NCBI RefSeq assembly: GCF_002797755.1
Contig: NZ_PGFI01000013.1
Coordinates: 124,001-188,000 of the forward strand
Direction of reading: 5' to 3'
From: Brevirhabdus pacifica
Lineage (GTDB): Bacteria; Pseudomonadota; Alphaproteobacteria; Rhodobacterales; Rhodobacteraceae
Length of the DNA: 64,000 nt
Made by a program: the position numbers and the translations under genes. Positions 1 through 9,145 of this stretch are shown here, piece after piece. Positions within the stretch are counted from its first letter, which is position 1. Every line of letters begins with the position of its first letter. The notes beneath the pieces are model-generated. The model did not search any database, was not told the DNA's origin, and saw only the letters and a list, made by a program, of their open reading frames with translations.

Positions 1-330
1 TTCCGGGTGCCCGGCGGTGCGATAGCCCATCTGCCGGAAATTCCGGATCTGGTCGGCATCCATGTCGTCATAGCCCAGAAGATGGTTGATCGCGTAGACC
101 AGCATGGAGCCGTGGCCGGCACTCATGACAAAGCGGTCGCGATCGGGCCATTGGTGGTCGGCCGGGTCGATCCGCATGAAGCGGTTGAACAGGACGGTCG
201 CCACATCGGCCAGGCCCATCGGCGCGCCGGGGTGGCCGGAATTGGCGGCCTGGACCGCATCCATGGACAGGACGCGGATCGCGCTGGCCATGCGGGCCTC
301 GTCCGAGGTGACGGGGATCTGTTGGTTCAT
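1..330 (-). CDS. cbbT: Transketolase, N-terminal part (runs off the window)
   Basis: The first 110 codons of a transketolase, which moves two-carbon ketol units in the regenerative phase of the Calvin cycle using thiamine diphosphate. The start reads [20 protein letters not shown] and continues into the family's early motif [16 protein letters not shown] and then [20 protein letters not shown], including the conserved His of GHG. The ATG at 330 is 10 bases beyond the cbbP stop, so it is the third gene of a cbbF-cbbP-cbbT run. The remaining ~550 residues lie left of the window. The position beside cbbP argues for the Calvin cycle isoform rather than a housekeeping tkt. Confidence 0.93.
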   Translation of the reverse strand, partial: MNQQIPVTSDEARMASAIRVLSMDAVQAANSGHPGAPMGLADVATVLFNRFMRIDPADHQWPDRDRFVMSAGHGSMLVYAINHLLGYDDMDADQIRNFRQMGYRTAGHPE

Positions 331-340
331 CTTCGCGTCC

Positions 341-1213
341 TCACTGTTTTCTGGACTCGTCGACCAGCCGCTGGATCATCGGGGTGAAGATCAGCTGCAT
401 CGCCAGGTCCATCTTGCCGCCGGGAACGACCAGGCTGTTGGCGCGGGTCATCCAGCTGTCGTGGATCATCGAGGTCAGATACTGGAAATCGATGCCGCGC
501 GGATTTTTGAAGCGGATGACCAGCAGGCTCTCGTCGGCGGTGGGGATCCAGCGCGCGATGAACGGGTTCGAGGTGTCCACGACGGGCACGCGCTGAAAGT
601 TGATGTCGGTTTCGGAAAACTGCGGACAGATGCAGTGCACATAGGCGTGCATGCGCCGCAGGATCGTGTCGGTCACGGCCTCGGTCGTGTACCCGCGCGA
701 GGCCTTGTCCCGGTGGATCTTCTGGATCCACTCCAGGTTGATGACCGGCACCACCCCGATCTTCAGGTCGGCCAGCGCCGCCAGATTGACCTGATCGTTG
801 ACCACGGCGCCGTGGAGCCCCTCGTAGAACAGAAGATCGGATTCCTCCTGAAAGGCGGTCCAGGCGGTGAAATGCCCGGGCGGGACGCCGAATTTCTCGG
901 CCTCCTCGTCGTCATGGACATAATGGCGCTTCAGCCCGTTGCCGGTCTCGCCATATTCGCGGAACACGCGCTCCAGCTCGCCCAACTCGTTGGCATCATA
1001 GCTGAAGTGGCTGAAGGTGTAATCGCCCTCGGCCATCCGCTTTTGCAGCTCGGTTTTCATCTGGGCGCGGTCGTAACGGTGAAAGGCGTCCCCCTCGATC
1101 GAGGCGGCCTTAACCCCCTCGCGACGGAAGATCGCATCGAAGGTGGTCTTCACCGTCGAGGTGCCCGCCCCGGAGGAGCCTGTGACCGAGATGATCGGAT
1201 GCTTCTTTGACAT
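341..1213 (-). CDS. cbbP: Phosphoribulokinase
   Basis: Phosphoribulokinase makes the RuBisCO substrate ribulose 1,5-bisphosphate from ribulose 5-phosphate and ATP. The 290-residue product opens [20 protein letters not shown], a P-loop of this kinase family, and has the size of the octameric proteobacterial type rather than the longer plant/cyanobacterial type. Motifs [10 protein letters not shown] and [16 protein letters not shown] fit the family. The open frame extends upstream to 1288, but the ATG at 1213 puts the P-loop at the usual distance and leaves 13 bases after cbbF. It lies between cbbF and cbbT in one leftward operon. Confidence 0.96.
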   Translation of the reverse strand: MSKKHPIISVTGSSGAGTSTVKTTFDAIFRREGVKAASIEGDAFHRYDRAQMKTELQKRMAEGDYTFSHFSYDANELGELERVFREYGETGNGLKRHYVHDDEEAEKFGVPPGHFTAWTAFQEESDLLFYEGLHGAVVNDQVNLAALADLKIGVVPVINLEWIQKIHRDKASRGYTTEAVTDTILRRMHAYVHCICPQFSETDINFQRVPVVDTSNPFIARWIPTADESLLVIRFKNPRGIDFQYLTSMIHDSWMTRANSLVVPGGKMDLAMQLIFTPMIQRLVDESRKQ

Positions 1214-1226
1214 TTCGCTCTCTTTC

Positions 1227-2237
1227 TCAGGCGCGGAACAGGCCGCGATTGCCGAAAAGGGCCGAGATCTCTTCATCCGGCAGCTCATGGTAGCCCGCGA
1301 CGCGCATGACCTTGTCCACGCCCCCGAAGACCAGCGGCGATCGGGCGTGAAGCTCGTCGGGCACTATGTCCAGGATCGGGTCAGACCCGTTCGAGGCCAT
1401 GCCGCCCGCGGCCTCGACCAGAAAGGCGATCGGCGCGCATTCATAGACCAGACGAAGGCGGCCGTGGGCGTAACCCTCCCGCGCGTCGGACGGGTAAAGG
1501 AAGATGCCGCCCCGCGTGAGGATACGGTGGGTTTCGGCGACCAGCGAGGCGACCCAGCGCAGGTTGAAGTTGCGGCCGCGCGGCCCTTCGGCGCCGGCGA
1601 CCAGATCGTCGACATAGGCGCGGACCGGCTTGGTCCAGTGCCGGTAGTTCGACGCGTTGATCGCATATTCCGCCGAGTCGATGCCGACCCCGGCGGGCGA
1701 GGCGACCTGAACGAATTCCTGCGTCTCAGGGTCCAGCACGAATTTGAGAATGCCGTCGCCCACGGTCAGAACCACGGAACATTGCGGCCCGTAGATCGCA
1801 TAGCCCGCAGCGATCAGTTCGCGCCCCGGGCGAAGGAAGGTCGCATCGCCGTCCGGTCCGGCGGGGTAGATGCCGAAGATGGCCCCGATCGAGACGTTGG
1901 TGTCGATGTTGGAGGAGCCGTCCAGCGGATCGATCGCCAGGCCAAGCCCGCCCTGCCCGTTCAACTCGACGACGCTGTCCTGTTCCTCGGACGCGTAATA
2001 GCGCACGTCGCTTCCCGCGAGGGCGGCCATGAAAGCCTCGTCCGCGATAACGTCCAGGGCCTTTTGCGCATCTCCGTCGGTATTGGTGCCGGCGGCTTTC
2101 GCCAGATCGCCCTCGATCTCGCCCCGCGCGATCAGGCGCGCGGTCTTGCGGAACACATCCGCCATCCGCTCCAGAACGTCCGATACGCCCGGGTGGCCCT
2201 CGACCGACGGAAAGCAGGTTCTTTTCGGATCTGCCAC
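1227..2237 (-). CDS. cbbF: Fructose-1,6-bisphosphatase, class I
   Basis: A class I fructose-1,6-bisphosphatase of 336 residues, acting in the Calvin cycle. The metal/active-site signature is clear: [20 protein letters not shown], followed by the Rossmann-like sugar-phosphatase core. I chose the GTG at 2237 because GGGAGGAAAG sits just upstream at ribosome-binding distance; the TTG at 2252 lies inside that binding site. It is the first gene of cbbF-cbbP-cbbT and is divergent from a LysR gene, the usual cbb arrangement, so it is probably under CbbR control. Confidence 0.95.
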   Translation of the reverse strand: MADPKRTCFPSVEGHPGVSDVLERMADVFRKTARLIARGEIEGDLAKAAGTNTDGDAQKALDVIADEAFMAALAGSDVRYYASEEQDSVVELNGQGGLGLAIDPLDGSSNIDTNVSIGAIFGIYPAGPDGDATFLRPGRELIAAGYAIYGPQCSVVLTVGDGILKFVLDPETQEFVQVASPAGVGIDSAEYAINASNYRHWTKPVRAYVDDLVAGAEGPRGRNFNLRWVASLVAETHRILTRGGIFLYPSDAREGYAHGRLRLVYECAPIAFLVEAAGGMASNGSDPILDIVPDELHARSPLVFGGVDKVMRVAGYHELPDEEISALFGNRGLFRA

Positions 2238-2297
2238 GTTCTTTCCTCCCAATCTGTGCTTTTCTCAGGGGTGACACGTTGCGAGACTTCAATAAAT

Positions 2298-2320
2298 TTA
2301 ATAATTGTGACGTATCTTTA
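2298..2320. promoter_or_regulatory. Candidate CbbR box, cbbF/cbbR divergent promoter
   Basis: An AT-rich stretch between divergent cbbF and cbbR has TTA (2298-2300), seven bases, TGA (2308-2310), seven bases, TTA (2318-2320). CbbR sites are described as TNA-N7/8-TNA, so these are two overlapping boxes. The same geometry occurs between cbbL and the second cbbR at 17097-17119. Binding is inferred. Confidence 0.6.
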
Positions 2321-2339
2321 AATTATTTGGATATCTGCC

Positions 2340-3257
2340 GTGTTCGACGCCGTCACACTGAAACAGCTGCGCAGCCTGAAGACCGTCGCCGAAACGCGGT
2401 CGATCACCGAGGCGGCGGCGCTGCATTCGCTCAGCCCCCCCGCGATTCACAGTCAAATAAGGAAGTTGGAAAGCCTTTTGGACGTTCACCTGTTGGCCAA
2501 GGATGTGGAGGACGGCGGCCTTGCCGCGACGGCCGAAGCCCGGATCCTGATCTCGGCGACCCAGCGGATCGAGGGCATTCTGGGCTGGGCCCGCGACAAT
2601 TTGCGCGCGCTGGAAAGCGGCAATGTCGGCCACGTCCGGCTGGGGTTCGAATCGACGGGCCGTTATTTCGCGCCGCGCGTGGTGGCGTTGCTGAAGCACT
2701 GCTGCCCCAGCGTCGAAATCAGTTTCGAGGTCGCCAACCGGGGCAAGGTGATCGAGCGTTTCGAACAGGAACTGCTGGACCTTGCCTTCATGGGCCGCCC
2801 GCCGCGGACCGCCGGCATCGAGGCCGCACCGATCGGGGAGCACCCCTTCGGTCTGTTCGTGCCCAGCGGCCACGAACTTGCCGAAAGGGGCGATTACAAC
2901 CCCGAGGGTCTTCTGGGACAGGTAGTCTTCGCGCGCGAACCGGGGTCCGCGACCCGGATCCTGCTGGACCGCTATCTGGACCAGATCGAGGGCTATGGCC
3001 CGCCGAAGCTGATCCAGCTGGATTCGAACGAGACGATCAAGGAATGCGTGATGGCCGGGCTGGGGGTCGCGATGCTGTCGCATCACGTCGTCCAGCGGGA
3101 ACTGAAGGAGGGGCGGCTGACCGAACTGAAATGGCCGCGGCTGCCGATCATGCGCTATTGGTATCTGGTGTCGCACCGCAAGGAGGATGGCGCCGAAAGC
3201 ACCCAAAAGGTGCGCCAGGCGGTCCTGGACGCCCACGGCTCGTTCATCGAGGGGTAG
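2340..3257 (+). CDS. cbbR: LysR-type regulator CbbR, copy 1
   Basis: A 305-residue LysR-type transcription factor. Residues 1-65 form the winged helix-turn-helix (LKQLRSLKTVAETRSITEAA, then SPPAIHSQIRKLESLL), and the rest is a periplasmic-binding-protein-like effector domain. The start is a GTG with only a weak ribosome-binding site. It is divergent from cbbF and ends 3 bases before the stop of the PII-like gene on the other strand. By context it is a CbbR that activates the cbb genes in response to a Calvin cycle metabolite. The helix-turn-helix aligns with that of the second CbbR but the proteins are clearly distinct, so this is not a recent duplication. Confidence 0.88.
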   Translation: MFDAVTLKQLRSLKTVAETRSITEAAALHSLSPPAIHSQIRKLESLLDVHLLAKDVEDGGLAATAEARILISATQRIEGILGWARDNLRALESGNVGHVRLGFESTGRYFAPRVVALLKHCCPSVEISFEVANRGKVIERFEQELLDLAFMGRPPRTAGIEAAPIGEHPFGLFVPSGHELAERGDYNPEGLLGQVVFAREPGSATRILLDRYLDQIEGYGPPKLIQLDSNETIKECVMAGLGVAMLSHHVVQRELKEGRLTELKWPRLPIMRYWYLVSHRKEDGAESTQKVRQAVLDAHGSFIEG

Positions 3258-3260
3258 CGC

Positions 3261-3587
3261 TCAGTCGCTGAACTTGACCAGTCGGGTGACCTGGATATCC
3301 GATACGAAAACGACGCCGGAATGTTCCGAGAAGAATGGCTCCAGCCCCTCGAGGATGGGATCCACCCGCTCTTCCACGATGGCGGCGATGACCATGACAA
3401 GGACATCGTCCTCGTTGAACATCAGATGCCCTTCGTGAAAGCCCTGGCTTCCCTTGCCCGACAGGTTGTTGACGATCGTGTATCCCTTGACCCCCGCACG
3501 ATCCAGAAGGTCCTTGGCGAAACCGACATGTTCGCCCCCAAGGACGATTTCGATTTTCTTGAGCGGGCTGAGTTTGATCTTGGTCAT
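3261..3587 (-). CDS. PII-like signalling protein (carboxysome/DAB-associated)
   Basis: A 108-residue PII-superfamily protein starting MTKIKLSPLKKIEIVLGGEH. It keeps the PII fold pattern (KKIEIVL at strand 1, GYTIVNNLSGKGSQG at the T-loop base, VMVIAAIVEERVDPILEGL near the end). The T-loop is short and I see no Tyr in it to be uridylylated, so it is unlikely to be classical GlnB/GlnK. PII-like proteins encoded with bicarbonate transporters or carboxysomes (SbtB, CPII) bind nucleotides and tune carbon uptake; that is the likely role here. The start codon overlaps the dabA stop as ATGA, so translation is probably coupled. Confidence 0.8.
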   Translation of the reverse strand: MTKIKLSPLKKIEIVLGGEHVGFAKDLLDRAGVKGYTIVNNLSGKGSQGFHEGHLMFNEDDVLVMVIAAIVEERVDPILEGLEPFFSEHSGVVFVSDIQVTRLVKFSD

Positions 3588-6500
3588 CTTGTCACCAGGT
3601 CCTCTGTTTGGTCGATCTGGCTCGGGCGCGTGATCCATTTCGACTCATCAAAAACATGTGCCTGCCCCGTCACGGGATCCAGGATCACCATCCGTATCCA
3701 GCCGTTCAGCACCAGCCGCTTGACCGAGGCGACGCCGTTGATCGCCCGCATCGCATGGTCAAAGGGGGCTTCGATCAGCGTCGTCAGGCGCAGGGGCTGA
3801 TGATAGGGCTGACCCCGGTTCAGCACGGTCTGCGACGGCAGGCCGGTGCGCAGGTCGCTGAGATTCCCGGTCATGACCCCGAACTGCCCGGTGACGTTTT
3901 GATAAACCTTCGAACCCGCGCCCAGCCGGTCGTTATCGACGGTCGAGAAGTAATGTTCGAGGTTGATCCACTGGCCCACCACCAGCGGTCCGGTCAGGAT
4001 GTTCTCGAGCAGCCGGCGCTTGGGATCCAGCCGGTAGTCGTAGGAATGCAGGAACGCCCGGCCGTCCATGCTGGTGCCCCGCGTCAGATCGCGGCGGCCG
4101 ATGACGAAATAGGCGTTGCCCGACAGGCCCCATTCGGGGCGCACCTGCGACCAGTCGACCGCGTTGCGCTGGGTGCCGCGCAGGGCCGCGCGCGGATCGC
4201 AGCCGTGGTCGCTGCGGAACCCCAGCGCCGGCAGCCGTTCCTGGGCGCACAGCCGGCTGGCCGAGGCAAGGCCCACCCGCAGCCGGTCCAGATAGACCAA
4301 ATGGGTTGCCGGCAGAAGCTCCAGATCGTGCAAGGCGATCTCGTCGGTGGTGGTGTTGTGCATGGCCGGCAGGAACCAGGTGTCGTCGGGGATCTCGATT
4401 CCCTTTTCCGCCAGCCGGCGGCGCACCGTGTGCTTGTTGGCCATGTTCGCCAGGATCCGCGCGCTGGACAGGCCGTCGTTGCCGCCGCAGGCGCCGCAGT
4501 CGAGCGAGGATTCATAGGCGTTGTTCTCGGACGTGCTGCCATGGCCGACCAGCAGGACGAAGCGCGAGAAATTCTCGCTTAGCCCGATGGAGCTGAGGGC
4601 CTGCTGCACGAACATCACCTGTTCTTCCAGACCGAAGCCGACCCGGCCCAGATGCTCCATCTGCATGTCGGCGACGCCGCGGTTGATGCGGTAGACCTCG
4701 CGCAGCTGCTCGACGAAACCCGCCAGGCCAGGCTCGTCTGTCTTCAGGCGGGCGGCCAGATCCGGCGAGGGTTCGGCGTTCTTCAGGGCGTATTCACGCA
4801 GCTCGCGCACGATGGCGTCGTTGATGTCCTCGGTCGGCAGGCCCAGCTCATGCTCTGCCGCTTCGATGATGACGGCGCGCTGCACGGCGCGGACGATTGA
4901 GTCGGCCTGCTCGCGGCTCAGCTTGTCCAGGATCAGATGGGTGCGGGGCTTTTTCGCGTCCAGCCGCTCGCGCAGACGGTGATAGGTCTGTGGCGCCAAT
5001 GTCTTGCCGATCATGTCCAGACCGAACAGAAGCCCGATCGCCTCGACCGTCACGAAGGGCGAGATCACGGTCTCTTTCAACTCGTGCATGACCTTGTCCA
5101 GCAGCGTCACCGCGGCTTCGTCGCTCCAGTCCGCAGCGGACATTTCCAGGACCAGGTTGCGGGGGGTCAGCAGCACCGGGCAAAGGTGTTTCTCGCTGCC
5201 CTTGCCAAGTTCCAGCAGGCTGGCTGGAACACCGAAGAAGCCGGCGATGCCGAAGGTCTGGTAGTCGCCCACCCCCTCCAGGTGACGCCGGATCCGTTCG
5301 GACCGCACGTCGATACAGAAAGCGGCCTGCACGAAGGGTCTTTTGTCCCGGGGCGGCGGCGGCGTCAGGGTGAGACCCCCCATCAGCGTATCCAGCGCCG
5401 TGGCCTCGCTTGCGCGCAACCAGATCATCCCCTCGCGCCGCTCGATCCGGGAAAGAAGGTCCACCAGCGCCGCAAGATCCTCGGGCCCGAGCGACATCAG
5501 CGCGTCCAGCTGACCGGTTTTCCGGCCCAGGCGTTGCAGTTCCCCGGCCAGCCGCCGGTGGGCGGCGCGGTGACGTTCAGCCAGATAGCGGCTGGCGACC
5601 TTGTCCAGCCTGCTGGCTTTACCGCGTTCCACCGCAGTCTGCACGTCGCGGATCATCGGGGCCGGCACGCGGCGTTCGTGATAATCCCGCCGAAGCGCCA
5701 TTTCGAAGGGCCGTTGCGCACACAGATCGCGCAGGGCCGGAACGGTGACCGGGCAGCCCTCAAGCCCCTGCATCAGGGCCATGCCGAGGGTGCAGCGGAC
5801 CGCAAGCAGATCGACAAGGTCGCCGGGATGTTCCTGCGACCAGTAGTAACGCTTGGCCTGGGCCCGCCAGCGGATGAAACCCGACCACCCCTGAAGCCGC
5901 ATCATCTCGCGGGTGAGATAGGTCGGCCGGGCCTCGGACGGCACGCCGATCGCGCTCAGCACGTGGTCGATCACCCGCTCGGGACCGGGCGCGGTGCCCG
6001 CCGGCGCGCCGGCCTCAACCTCGGCCAGCACGCGCCTTGCCCCCGAGGGGGCGACATTGCGCCAGGCTGTGAAGAACCCCTTGCTCCGGTCCGGCATGGA
6101 CCAGACCGACTGTCCCTCGTCGAAAAAGGCAAGACAGGCGCGGATCACCTGTCCGTCCAACCTTTCGCCCAACTCGGTGCCGAACAGGGCGTCGATGGCC
6201 TCGTAAAGCGGGCGGTCGTCGGGAAAGGCCGCAAGAAGCTCGGCTTCGACGGCTTCTCGCGATGCCGGGGCGGCGGGGATTTCTGCGCCGTGCAGGGCGG
6301 CGTGAAGATCGGGCCCCTTCGCGGCCACCGCCGGCGACAGTGGGTCGATACATCCCGTCAGAAGGCTTTTGACCCAGGCCCCAAGGTCGATCCCCGGCAG
6401 GGTCGCCGCGTTCTTCGCCTCGCCCGCCGCTTCGCCGATCGCCGCGGCGATCTCGTGTTCCAGCGATTCTGCCGAGACCTTCCCGCCTGCCAGATAGGCC

Positions 6501-6703
6501 TGATACTGCCCGCGCGACAGGAACGTCCGCGCGCGGAAGAGATCGGCGCCTTTCGCCAACGCCTCCTCGAAGGCAAGATGTTCCAGACCGTGAAGCGGAT
6601 TGCGTTTCACGAATGTCCGCATGGGCCAGAAGAATGGCACAGCCTCGCCCGCCACATAGGCTGTGGCGCGAATGCTGAGTTGGCGGCCAAGATCCTGTTT
6701 CAC
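3584..6703 (-). CDS. dabA: DabA, cytoplasmic subunit of the inorganic carbon uptake complex (DUF2309/UPF0753)
   Basis: A 1039-residue DUF2309 protein. DabA with the membrane subunit DabB forms an energy-coupled, carbonic anhydrase-like system that traps CO2 as cytosolic bicarbonate. The four zinc-site residues can be placed: Cys463 and Asp465 in FCIDVRSER, His721 in VGHGSTSENN, and Cys736 in SLDCGACGG. The spacings of 2 and 15 match C351/D353 and H524/C539 of the characterised Halothiobacillus protein. The start overlaps the preceding membrane gene by ATGA and the stop overlaps the PII-like gene. It is longer than the Halothiobacillus enzyme, with extra sequence in the N-terminal half. Confidence 0.95.
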   Translation of the reverse strand: MKQDLGRQLSIRATAYVAGEAVPFFWPMRTFVKRNPLHGLEHLAFEEALAKGADLFRARTFLSRGQYQAYLAGGKVSAESLEHEIAAAIGEAAGEAKNAATLPGIDLGAWVKSLLTGCIDPLSPAVAAKGPDLHAALHGAEIPAAPASREAVEAELLAAFPDDRPLYEAIDALFGTELGERLDGQVIRACLAFFDEGQSVWSMPDRSKGFFTAWRNVAPSGARRVLAEVEAGAPAGTAPGPERVIDHVLSAIGVPSEARPTYLTREMMRLQGWSGFIRWRAQAKRYYWSQEHPGDLVDLLAVRCTLGMALMQGLEGCPVTVPALRDLCAQRPFEMALRRDYHERRVPAPMIRDVQTAVERGKASRLDKVASRYLAERHRAAHRRLAGELQRLGRKTGQLDALMSLGPEDLAALVDLLSRIERREGMIWLRASEATALDTLMGGLTLTPPPPRDKRPFVQAAFCIDVRSERIRRHLEGVGDYQTFGIAGFFGVPASLLELGKGSEKHLCPVLLTPRNLVLEMSAADWSDEAAVTLLDKVMHELKETVISPFVTVEAIGLLFGLDMIGKTLAPQTYHRLRERLDAKKPRTHLILDKLSREQADSIVRAVQRAVIIEAAEHELGLPTEDINDAIVRELREYALKNAEPSPDLAARLKTDEPGLAGFVEQLREVYRINRGVADMQMEHLGRVGFGLEEQVMFVQQALSSIGLSENFSRFVLLVGHGSTSENNAYESSLDCGACGGNDGLSSARILANMANKHTVRRRLAEKGIEIPDDTWFLPAMHNTTTDEIALHDLELLPATHLVYLDRLRVGLASASRLCAQERLPALGFRSDHGCDPRAALRGTQRNAVDWSQVRPEWGLSGNAYFVIGRRDLTRGTSMDGRAFLHSYDYRLDPKRRLLENILTGPLVVGQWINLEHYFSTVDNDRLGAGSKVYQNVTGQFGVMTGNLSDLRTGLPSQTVLNRGQPYHQPLRLTTLIEAPFDHAMRAINGVASVKRLVLNGWIRMVILDPVTGQAHVFDESKWITRPSQIDQTEDLVTR

Positions 6704-7449
6704 AGCAACATCCCCCCCAGAACGATCCCTGTTGCCCCCAGCCCGACGAAACCGGCGCCGTAGATCCGGGCAAGACCGGCAGGAATATCGTCGGTTCGCT
6801 CACGCCGGGGCCCAACCGCGATCCCCGCGAAGAGGCGCGCGGCCGACCATGACCACAGGATCCAGCAGCCAAGGATGGCAAGCGTGGTCGGCGCCGAAAG
6901 GCGGGACTGATCGACAACCAGCGCCAGCATTGTGAAGAAGGACGGCGAGACCGGCATGGCGATCACGGCAAGCAGGGCCGCGACAAACAGGGCCGACAGC
7001 TTTGGCGCCGCGGTTGCCAAACGAAGGTCCATACCCGCATGGGCGGCGCCGAACCGGCGTTCGATCAGCTCGACCAGCACACTCATCATCGCCAGAGGCA
7101 GCCCCAGGCCGAGCGCCTTCCAGAGTAACCCGTCATGCCCCGCCCCGGCCCACAGAAGCGCCCCCGAGGAGACGGCAAGAAACACCACCCACAGGCGCGC
7201 GTCCTGCAAGGCCACGGCCCGCCAGGCATAGAACACGGCCGTCAGCATCGCCCAGGCCAGCATCCAGTCGGGTGGAATGAACCCGGCCCGGTCCAGCACC
7301 GCCGCGCCGGGCAGAAGGCAGACCAGCAGTAAAAGCGACCGCAATGTTCCGTTGCCGATACGCTCGAAAACAGCGACCGCCAGAATGCTGAAGGGAAACA
7401 GCGGCAGCAGAAGGGCGGCACCGGCCAGAAGGGCAAGATCCGAGCTCAT
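6700..7449 (-). CDS. Membrane protein between dabB and dabA, possible third DAB subunit
   Basis: A 249-residue hydrophobic protein with roughly seven membrane segments. I do not recognise a named family for the whole. The stretch MPVSPSFFTMLALVVDQSRL followed by a Trp/Leu-rich helix and ARLFAGIAVGP resembles the last two helices of NuoM/NuoL/MrpD antiporter-like subunits (a Pro loop, then a helix ending in a basic patch), so it may derive from one. It begins 1 base after the dabB stop and its own stop overlaps the dabA start by ATGA. Such tight packing suggests a subunit made in step with DabA and DabB. Function inferred from position only. Confidence 0.8.
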   Translation of the reverse strand: MSSDLALLAGAALLLPLFPFSILAVAVFERIGNGTLRSLLLLVCLLPGAAVLDRAGFIPPDWMLAWAMLTAVFYAWRAVALQDARLWVVFLAVSSGALLWAGAGHDGLLWKALGLGLPLAMMSVLVELIERRFGAAHAGMDLRLATAAPKLSALFVAALLAVIAMPVSPSFFTMLALVVDQSRLSAPTTLAILGCWILWSWSAARLFAGIAVGPRRERTDDIPAGLARIYGAGFVGLGATGIVLGGMLL

Positions 7450-7450
7450 C

Positions 7451-9127
7451 TCAGCGCCAACCCAGCATGGCGTTGATCCGGCCGGCCCCGCCGATCACGG
7501 CCCGGGCGGTCCGGGCATAGACATCGCCCAGGAAGAATTCGCGCGAGACGGTGGCATAGAACATCCCGCGCAGCCGGCGGCTCCAGACGGGGGCAGGCAG
7601 GCGCTTGCGCTCGGAGTAATAGGTGAAGATCCAGCCCAGGACGATGACGGCGGCCAGCAGCGCGACGAAGACATCGAAATAGATCAGCTTCACCCCGGCG
7701 GCAGTGTAAAGCGCCTTGCGGAAGGCCTCGTCGGGATAGAGGTACAGATCGAACGTGTGGGCGATGGCCGAATAGCCGATGACGACGATGGTGAAGGACA
7801 CCAGGATCAGCGAGAACAGCCGCAAGGGGTTCTCCGCCCGCATGTGATAGGTGGCGAAGATCAGCTGCGCCCCCGTCATCCACCCGAAGAACAGCAGGAT
7901 CACCGCGCCCTGCTTTTCCATGAACGCCTGCTCGACGAAGTAATGGGCCAGGAACAGGATCACCGCGGGTACGGTCAGGGTAAAGATCGCCATGGCAAGC
8001 CAGGGCCGCCGCCGGCGCGCGACCTGGCGTTCGACGATGAAGGTATAAAGATCCTCGGCGGGGACACCGTCGTCGCGGCGCGCCGAACGGATGACCCCGG
8101 CGGCGTTCAGGAACATCGTGCCCTTGAACATGCCGTGCGCGATCAGGTGATAGATCGCCAGCGAAAAGGCCCCGACCCCGCATTCCATGATCATGAACCC
8201 CATCTGGCCCATGGTGGAATAGCCCAGCGATTTCTTGATGTCGTGCTGGGTCAGCATCAGCACCGATCCGACGATCGCGGTGAAGAGCCCGACCACGAAC
8301 ATCAGGTGCAGGATCTCGCCCGCATGGACATAGACCGGTGCGAAGCGGTTTACCAGCACGCCGCCGGCGTTCACGATGCCCGCATGCATCAGCGCCGAGA
8401 CCGGCGTCGGGCCGTTCATCGTGTAGGGCAGCCAGGTGTGCACCAGAAACTGCGCCGAGCGGGCAAAGGCCGACAGCGCGATCAGAAAACCCACGACAAC
8501 CGGCAGCGGAAGGCCGAAGGCGGTCGTCTGGGGTGTGTCGCCCAGGCGCGCGAAGATCTCGGTCAGCGACCAGGTCCCGTAGGCATGGAACAGCAACGCG
8601 GCCGCAAGCACCATCGGCAGATCGCCCAGCCGGTAGGTGAAGAAGGTCGTGAAGGCATGGCGTTGCGCGGGCCGGCTGTGCAGATCCTGCCCCAGCAGCA
8701 GATACAGCAGCACCCCGACGAAATGCCACGCGATGAGCAGCAGGATCAGGTTGCTGGCCGAGACCATGACCAGCAGTGCTGCGGTCATCAGGTTCAGCAG
8801 GATGAAAAAGCGCGCGTATCCCGGTTCATCGGCCATGTAGCGCCGGGAATAGACATGCACGATCAGGCTGAAACCGGCGATGACCCATGCCAGGATGGCG
8901 CTCAGCGGATCACGGAAGAGGGTGAGCCAGCCGCCCAGGACGATCTCGGCCCGGCCCTCCCATCCGCGGATCGCGGACCAGAATTCCAGCGTCGTCAGCG
9001 CAAAGCTGAGCGCGATCAGCGCGACGCTGATCTCGGAAACCTTCCGACCCATGCGCGCCGACAGAAAGAACGTCAACACGGCCGAAATCAGCGGAAGAGC
9101 CACGACAGAGGGAAGAAGGAGTGTCAT
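7451..9127 (-). CDS. dabB: DabB, proton-conducting membrane subunit (NuoL/MrpA-like)
   Basis: A 558-residue polytopic protein of the complex I antiporter-like family. Typical features are AWHFVGVLLYLLLGQDLHSR in the middle, VHTWLPYTMNGPTPVSALMHAGIVNAGG (the conserved TPVSALMHA segment), and DIKKSLGYSTMGQMGFM. DabB is thought to let cations flow to drive CO2 hydration by DabA. The ATG at 9127 is my choice; an in-frame GTG at 9136 is equally possible because neither has a strong ribosome-binding site. It follows the Nudix gene closely and is part of the carboxysome operon. Confidence 0.93.
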   Translation of the reverse strand: MTLLLPSVVALPLISAVLTFFLSARMGRKVSEISVALIALSFALTTLEFWSAIRGWEGRAEIVLGGWLTLFRDPLSAILAWVIAGFSLIVHVYSRRYMADEPGYARFFILLNLMTAALLVMVSASNLILLLIAWHFVGVLLYLLLGQDLHSRPAQRHAFTTFFTYRLGDLPMVLAAALLFHAYGTWSLTEIFARLGDTPQTTAFGLPLPVVVGFLIALSAFARSAQFLVHTWLPYTMNGPTPVSALMHAGIVNAGGVLVNRFAPVYVHAGEILHLMFVVGLFTAIVGSVLMLTQHDIKKSLGYSTMGQMGFMIMECGVGAFSLAIYHLIAHGMFKGTMFLNAAGVIRSARRDDGVPAEDLYTFIVERQVARRRRPWLAMAIFTLTVPAVILFLAHYFVEQAFMEKQGAVILLFFGWMTGAQLIFATYHMRAENPLRLFSLILVSFTIVVIGYSAIAHTFDLYLYPDEAFRKALYTAAGVKLIYFDVFVALLAAVIVLGWIFTYYSERKRLPAPVWSRRLRGMFYATVSREFFLGDVYARTARAVIGGAGRINAMLGWR

Positions 9128-9145
9128 CAGCGGCACCCGGGAACG

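Noticed and set aside
2640-2660. tRNA-like T-arm GGTTCGAATCG
   Set aside because: It lies inside cbbR coding sequence and no acceptor or anticodon arm surrounds it.
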